64,000 bases of DNA, taken from positions 90,650-154,649 of the forward strand of contig JAFLCB010000003.1 in NCBI GenBank assembly GCA_017302795.1, in the 5' to 3' direction. Of this stretch, positions 59,620-64,000 are shown in pieces (position 1 is the first letter of the stretch; each line of letters opens with the position of its first letter). Made by a program: the position numbers and the translations under genes. The notes under the pieces were generated by a model. The model was not told the DNA's origin. It saw nothing but the letters and a program-made list of their open reading frames with translations, and made no database searches. The stretch is from Deltaproteobacteria bacterium. GTDB lineage: Bacteria > Bdellovibrionota > Bdellovibrionia > Bdellovibrionales > JAMPXM01.

Positions 59620-59667
59620 TTCTGGTTTTTTGCTGCCAACCTGTTAGGACGTCGTTAGATTCCCGCC

Positions 59668-62600
59668 ATGCAATATACCCAAATTCGACGTGAAATATCG
59701 GCCGCTCTGAAAGAGCGAATTTTGATTATTGATGGTGCCATGGGCACGATGCTTCAGCAGAAGAAGTTCACGGAAGCTGATTTTCGCGGAACACGCTTTC
59801 AGAACCACGAAAAAGATCTCAAAGGGAATAACGACCTCCTATGCATCACTCAGCCAGACGCTGTTTATGAGGTCCACTTGGCCTACCTCGAGGCCGGTGC
59901 AGACATCATCGAGACCAATACCTTTAATGGCACTCGCTGTGTGCAGCTTGAGTACGGACTAGAGAGCCATGTGCGGGAAATAAATCTTGCGGCTGCCAAA
60001 GTAGCCCGTCGTGCTGCAGATGATTTCATGCGTTCGACTGCGTCGTCTTTGGGCGGTCGAAAGGTGTACGTCGCAGGCGCGATCGGTCCACTGAACCGAA
60101 CAGCATCGCTTTCGCCTGATGTGAACAATCCAGGTTTTCGCGCAATTGATTTCGACACAATGGTTTCTGACTATCGCGAACAAGGCGAAGCACTTCTGGA
60201 CGGCGGCTGTGATATTCTTTTACCTGAAACAGTTTTTGATACTTTGAATGCAAAGGCAGCCCTCTTTGCAATTCGTTCGATAGAAGAAGCGCGGGAAATT
60301 AAAATTCCGTTGATGTTATCGGTGACAATCACAGATCGTGCCGGCCGAACATTGAGCGGCCAAACGGTTGAAGCTTTTTGGAATAGCGTCCGTCATTCAA
60401 ATCCAATTTCGGTGGGACTTAACTGTGCCCTCGGCACAGATGAAATGCGGCCATTCCTAAGTGAACTCGCTCGCGTTGCCGAGGTGCCGGTTAGCTGCTA
60501 CCCGAATGCGGGTCTACCTAATCCGCTATCGCCTACCGGCTATGATGAAACACCTGAATCTATTGCTCTGGGCCTTCGTACTTTTGCGCGCGCCGGATGG
60601 CTCAATCTTGTGGGTGGGTGCTGCGGAACGACTCCTCCGCATATCAAAGCCATCGCAGAAGCAATGAGAGGTTTAAAGCCGCGCGATCCGTTAGTCGCGA
60701 TGACTGCGCCTCGACAAGCGATGCGACTTTCTGGGCTTGAATCATACACCCTGCTTTCGCGTCAAGCGAAGGGAAGTGTTGGAACCTCATTCACAATGGT
60801 TGGCGAGCGAACCAACGTCACCGGTTCTCCAAGATTTTCTAAGTTCATTAAAGAAGGAAGAACAGAAGAAGCCGTTCAAGTCGCCAGGCAGCAAGTTGAA
60901 AACGGCGCGAATGTCATCGACATTAATTTCGATGAGGCAATGATCGATGGCAAAGTGATGATGCGAGAATTTCTTCGTCGTGCACTCGCTGAGCCAGATA
61001 TAGCGCGTGTACCGGTGATGCTTGATTCGTCGAAATGGGAAGTCCTGGAAGAGGGTCTGAAGAACGTTCAAGGCAAGTGCATAGTCAATTCGCTTTCGCT
61101 AAAAGAGGGAGAAACCGAATTCTTAAGGCAGGCGGCCCTTTGCCAGAAGTATGGAGCGGCCATCGTCGTGATGGCATTTGATGAAAATGGTCAGGCCGTC
61201 ACGGCCGACGAAAAAGTGCGCATCTGTAAGCGCGCTTATGATTTGCTTTTGTCGAAGCTTGATTTTGATCCGTGCGACATTGTTTTTGATCCGAATATTT
61301 TGACCGTTGCGACCGGCATGCCCGAGCACGACAACTATGCTCTAGAATTTCTTGAGGCGATCGGACGTATAAAATCCGAATGCCTAGGAGCATTGGTCAG
61401 CGGCGGCGTTTCGAATTTGTCGTTTAGTTTCCGCGGCAACAATCCCGTTCGCGAGGCTATGCATTCTGTATTTTTAAAACACGCGGTCGAACGAGGGCTC
61501 GATCTGGGCATCGTTAATGCCGGCATGCTTGAAGTTTACGATGAAATTGACCCCGAACTTTTGGTCCGCGTCGAAGACGTCATATTGAATCGAAAAAGTT
61601 CAAACTCCAATGGCGCGAGCGAAGAGCTAGTGGCATTTGCCGAAAAGTTAAAGGCGGCGGCCAGCGAAGCCGGTGCGGGAACTGGTGGCGTAAGCACTGC
61701 GACCGCGAAGGGTCTTGAATGGCGCACGCTGGACTTAAACGAGCGAATTTCACACGCTCTCGTAAAAGGTGTTGATTCACACATCGTCGAAGACACCGAA
61801 CGGGCTCTTGCGGAATTGGGATCGCCGATCGCAGTTATCGAAGGCCCCTTGATGAGCGGCATGAGAGTCGTCGGCGATCTATTCGGCGAAGGGAAAATGT
61901 TTTTACCCCAAGTGGTAAAAAGTGCGCGAGTCATGAAAAAAGCAGTGGCCGTGCTGGAGCCCGTGATGCTAGCCGAGCGCGAAAAGCGAACCGTGATGGG
62001 TGCTGAAACGGAAAAAGCGAAAACTTTTTTGATCGCAACTGTTAAAGGCGATGTCCACGATATTGGAAAAAATATTGTGGGTGTGGTTCTTCAGTGCAAT
62101 GGTTACCGCGTGGTCGACCTGGGAGTCATGGTTTCTACTTCTAAGATCGTGGACGCGATTCGTTCGGAAAAAGCCGACATTGTCGGTTTAAGTGGTTTGA
62201 TCACTCCGTCACTCGATGAAATGCGTTTGAATTTGGAAGAGTTCGAGCGAGTGGGATTAAAGCTGCCGGTGTTGATTGGTGGCGCGACGACGTCAGGTCT
62301 TCACACGGCCGTGAAACTTGATCCTTTTTATTCGGGCGCAGTTTCGCACGTCTTGGATGCATCGCGAGTGGTGGAAGTTTGTCAGCGATTTTTATCTGAG
62401 GATGAAGCCGAGCGGGAAAAAGCCGTGCAGGCAGTTAAGGAATCCAATCTGCGAACGCGGGAAGAATACCTAGGTAAAGCTTCTTCGCGTAAGGTTTTGT
62501 CGGCAGAAGCAGCCCGGGCGCGAAAGTTTTTTTGTGATTGGTCAAATACAGACATCGCTGTGCCCGATCGCACTGGTGTGTTTGACTGGGCAGTGTCGGT

Positions 62601-63369
62601 CGGTGAGCTTGTAGAATTCATTGATTGGAGCCCACTTTTTTGGTCTTGGGAACTAAAGGGCCTTTATCCGAAAATTTTCGAGCACCCTAAGTATGGCGAT
62701 CAAGCAAAGCAACTTTTTGCCGACGCGAAAGGTTTGTTGGATCGGATCGTTCGGGAAAATCGTTTTCATCCCCGGGTTTTGGTTGGCTTTTTCCCAGCCG
62801 TCACGGACGGAGCTGAAACAGTTTCGATTCGTGACCGAGAAGGAAAAGTTCTTGATACCATCACATTCGAGCGCCAGCTTGATGAAGAGGTAGCCGCCGA
62901 TGGTACGCCGGCGCGTCGCTATAGTTTGGCGGACTTTGTCGCCCCGTCGTCGTTAGGACGAGAAGATTACATCGGTATGTTTGCGGTCACCGCAGGACGC
63001 GATGTCGAAACTTTTGCTCAAAGTTTTCTTCGTCAGCATGATGATTACCAGTCGATCCTCGTCAAAGCTTTGGCTGATCGGATCGCGGAAGCTGCAGCTG
63101 AGTGGGCGCACAAGCGAGCGCGTGATTTTTGCGGGTTTGGACGGACAGAAAATCTGGCGCTTGAAGACCTATTGAAAGAGAAATACCGCGGAATTCGGCC
63201 AGCGCCTGGCTACTCGGCTTGCCCATCGCATGCCCACAAACGGAAAATTTGGAAACTGATGCAGGTGAAAGAACGGGTTGGTATTTCGCTGACCGAAAGC
63301 GACATGATGGATCCCGCCGCAAGTGTCTCTGGGTTTTATTTCAATCACCCAGAGGCAAGGTACTTCTAG
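59668..63369 (+). CDS. metH: Cobalamin-dependent methionine synthase
   Basis: 1233 residues, the full four-module length (E. coli MetH 1227). The homocysteine-binding domain (about 1-330) has [16 protein letters not shown] and [11 protein letters not shown] for zinc. The folate-binding domain follows ([14 protein letters not shown], then [11 protein letters not shown] and [12 protein letters not shown]). The cobalamin domain has [10 protein letters not shown] near 795 with its ligand His, plus the [13 protein letters not shown] element, and the C-terminal S-adenosylmethionine reactivation domain ends with [15 protein letters not shown]. It transfers the methyl group of 5-methyl-THF to homocysteine. 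Palindrome 6 overlaps the stop by one base. No cobalamin riboswitch was recognised upstream. Confidence 0.96.
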   Translation: MQYTQIRREISAALKERILIIDGAMGTMLQQKKFTEADFRGTRFQNHEKDLKGNNDLLCITQPDAVYEVHLAYLEAGADIIETNTFNGTRCVQLEYGLESHVREINLAAAKVARRAADDFMRSTASSLGGRKVYVAGAIGPLNRTASLSPDVNNPGFRAIDFDTMVSDYREQGEALLDGGCDILLPETVFDTLNAKAALFAIRSIEEAREIKIPLMLSVTITDRAGRTLSGQTVEAFWNSVRHSNPISVGLNCALGTDEMRPFLSELARVAEVPVSCYPNAGLPNPLSPTGYDETPESIALGLRTFARAGWLNLVGGCCGTTPPHIKAIAEAMRGLKPRDPLVAMTAPRQAMRLSGLESYTLLSRQAKGSVGTSFTMVGERTNVTGSPRFSKFIKEGRTEEAVQVARQQVENGANVIDINFDEAMIDGKVMMREFLRRALAEPDIARVPVMLDSSKWEVLEEGLKNVQGKCIVNSLSLKEGETEFLRQAALCQKYGAAIVVMAFDENGQAVTADEKVRICKRAYDLLLSKLDFDPCDIVFDPNILTVATGMPEHDNYALEFLEAIGRIKSECLGALVSGGVSNLSFSFRGNNPVREAMHSVFLKHAVERGLDLGIVNAGMLEVYDEIDPELLVRVEDVILNRKSSNSNGASEELVAFAEKLKAAASEAGAGTGGVSTATAKGLEWRTLDLNERISHALVKGVDSHIVEDTERALAELGSPIAVIEGPLMSGMRVVGDLFGEGKMFLPQVVKSARVMKKAVAVLEPVMLAEREKRTVMGAETEKAKTFLIATVKGDVHDIGKNIVGVVLQCNGYRVVDLGVMVSTSKIVDAIRSEKADIVGLSGLITPSLDEMRLNLEEFERVGLKLPVLIGGATTSGLHTAVKLDPFYSGAVSHVLDASRVVEVCQRFLSEDEAEREKAVQAVKESNLRTREEYLGKASSRKVLSAEAARARKFFCDWSNTDIAVPDRTGVFDWAVSVGELVEFIDWSPLFWSWELKGLYPKIFEHPKYGDQAKQLFADAKGLLDRIVRENRFHPRVLVGFFPAVTDGAETVSIRDREGKVLDTITFERQLDEEVAADGTPARRYSLADFVAPSSLGREDYIGMFAVTAGRDVETFAQSFLRQHDDYQSILVKALADRIAEAAAEWAHKRARDFCGFGRTENLALEDLLKEKYRGIRPAPGYSACPSHAHKRKIWKLMQVKERVGISLTESDMMDPAASVSGFYFNHPEARYF

Positions 63370-63422
63370 GTACCGCCTACATTTTGGTAACGCAGGTGCG
63401 CTACCAAAATGTAGGTGGTACC
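63369..63422. repeat. GGTACC-bounded palindrome, copy 6
   Basis: 54 bp beginning with the last G of the metH stop codon TAG. One arm pair is CCGCC/GGTGG (a G-T wobble) and the inner stem has one A opposite C. The convergent methyltransferase gene ends 15 bases further on, so the hairpin could serve both transcripts. Confidence 0.92.
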
Positions 63423-63436
63423 CCCGGCCCCTCGGG

Positions 63437-63964
63437 CTACTTTCGAAACTTAATGGTCGTGTGGATTTCGTTGCAGGGAAATGTCCACGCGAAATATTTT
63501 TCGTATTTTCGCGGCGACAGTTTATAGATCAACATTCCTGGCAGATCAAAAAGCGAACCCGTGAATTTTAAACGGTTCTCGACGACTTCATACTTTCCAT
63601 CGCCAATCGCTTGCTGAAACAGCTGCGGGATCGATCCAAGAGCAAAGTGATGGACGTGCGTGGGGTCTCCCCAGCTTGCGTAGGAGCTATAGTGGGGCGT
63701 AATGAAACTCACAGTCGCTCCGTCCTTACACACACGGTACATTTCGCGAGCGACTGTGTGGCATTCGCGAAAATGTTCGATCGCATGTTGGCAGCGAACA
63801 AATTCGAAGCGATTTGCATCTAGGGGCCACGGCGCTTGATTCACATCGTGAACGACGTCCACCTTAGGCGTTGGAAATTGATCAATTCCAACAGCGCCAT
63901 CGAGGCGGTGATTTCCGCAACCAACATCAAGTTTCTTGAGTTCTGGAAGTCTAAGTTCTGACAT
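63437..63964 (-). CDS. Class I SAM-dependent methyltransferase
   Basis: 175 residues from the ATG at 63964; a second ATG at 64000, the window edge, would add 12 residues and the true start could lie beyond. Motif I is KLDVGCGNHRLDGAVGIDQF, acidic motif II is within VDVVHDVNQAPWPLDANRFEFVRCQHAIEHF, and the C-terminal half follows the compact SAM-methyltransferase pattern with DPTHVHHFALGSI. The HIEHF-type motif (AIEHFRE) is typical of small methyltransferases near polysaccharide genes. Substrate unknown. Its stop is convergent with metH across palindrome 6. Confidence 0.78.
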   Translation of the reverse strand: MSELRLPELKKLDVGCGNHRLDGAVGIDQFPTPKVDVVHDVNQAPWPLDANRFEFVRCQHAIEHFRECHTVAREMYRVCKDGATVSFITPHYSSYASWGDPTHVHHFALGSIPQLFQQAIGDGKYEVVENRLKFTGSLFDLPGMLIYKLSPRKYEKYFAWTFPCNEIHTTIKFRK

Positions 63965-64000
63965 GTGCGGATCATAATCCGAAAGGTTGCATGTCTGCAT

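Noticed and set aside
61536-61934. 132-residue minus-strand frame within metH
   Set aside because: Exactly antisense to conserved MetH coding sequence; codon composition of a shadow frame.
1-64000. CRISPR array, rRNA, tRNA, insertion sequence or prophage
   Set aside because: No repeat-spacer array, transposase, integrase, rRNA or tRNA-like cloverleaf was recognised; a dedicated tRNA scan was not possible here.

Overview
The window reads like a chromosomal segment of a Gram-negative predatory-type bacterium, most likely a Bdellovibrio relative (Bdellovibrionota). This is an inference: the large lipoprotein has a Tyr-Gln-Asn-Cys lipobox followed by Gly, which I associate with that group; LemA, serpin and lipoprotein genes are mixed with a large surface-polysaccharide locus; and GTG and TTG starts are common. 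No rRNA, tRNA, CRISPR array or insertion sequence was recognised by eye.

Positions 1-3313 (+) hold the end of a GDP-sugar pathway: a GDP-fucose/GDP-colitose synthase fragment, a ColD-type PLP dehydratase whose Schiff-base Lys is replaced by His, a GNAT acetyltransferase and a DAO-type FAD oxidoreductase, all overlapping. Positions 3333-9840 are envelope genes: an Ala/Pro-rich lipoprotein, a lemA - DUF3137 - small membrane protein - secreted kinase-like operon, and two secreted proteins of unknown function.

Positions 9763-47542 are polysaccharide biosynthesis. A minus-strand operon (18729 down to 9763) runs rfbF, rfbG, CgeB-like glycosyltransferase, GT10 fucosyltransferase-like enzyme, flippase, GT2, GT4, O-antigen ligase/polymerase, mostly joined by 4-nt stop/start overlaps. 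Two toxin-antitoxin modules (MazF type and HicAB) and a WcaJ-like priming transferase follow. A second block (23325-30367) carries a PglC-like priming transferase, a WbpV/WreQ-like reductase, a WbuB-like glycosyltransferase, a two-domain dehydrogenase and WbpM, which together suggest a QuiNAc-primed repeat unit. A third block (30371-45654) has a heparinase-like protein, methyltransferases, a polymerase candidate, a second flippase, an AsnB-like amidotransferase, a second two-domain dehydrogenase and WecC/WecB, suggesting an N-acetylmannosaminuronate-type, possibly amidated, residue. A decayed glycosyltransferase and a membrane protein paralogous to the one at 21951 close the locus at a terminator near 47.56 kb.

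Positions 47.6-64 kb look like stable chromosome: a secreted serpin, an HTH-GHKL-STAS regulator with a striking symmetric operator array at its promoter, an ABC-F ATPase with a degenerate second site, a zinc-ribbon methyltransferase, an SGNH hydrolase, metF, a 1081-residue VWA lipoprotein with two internal repeat families, metH and a terminal methyltransferase. Six near-identical 53-54-bp palindromes bounded by GGTACC sit directly at the stop codons of six of these genes, and I saw none in the polysaccharide region.
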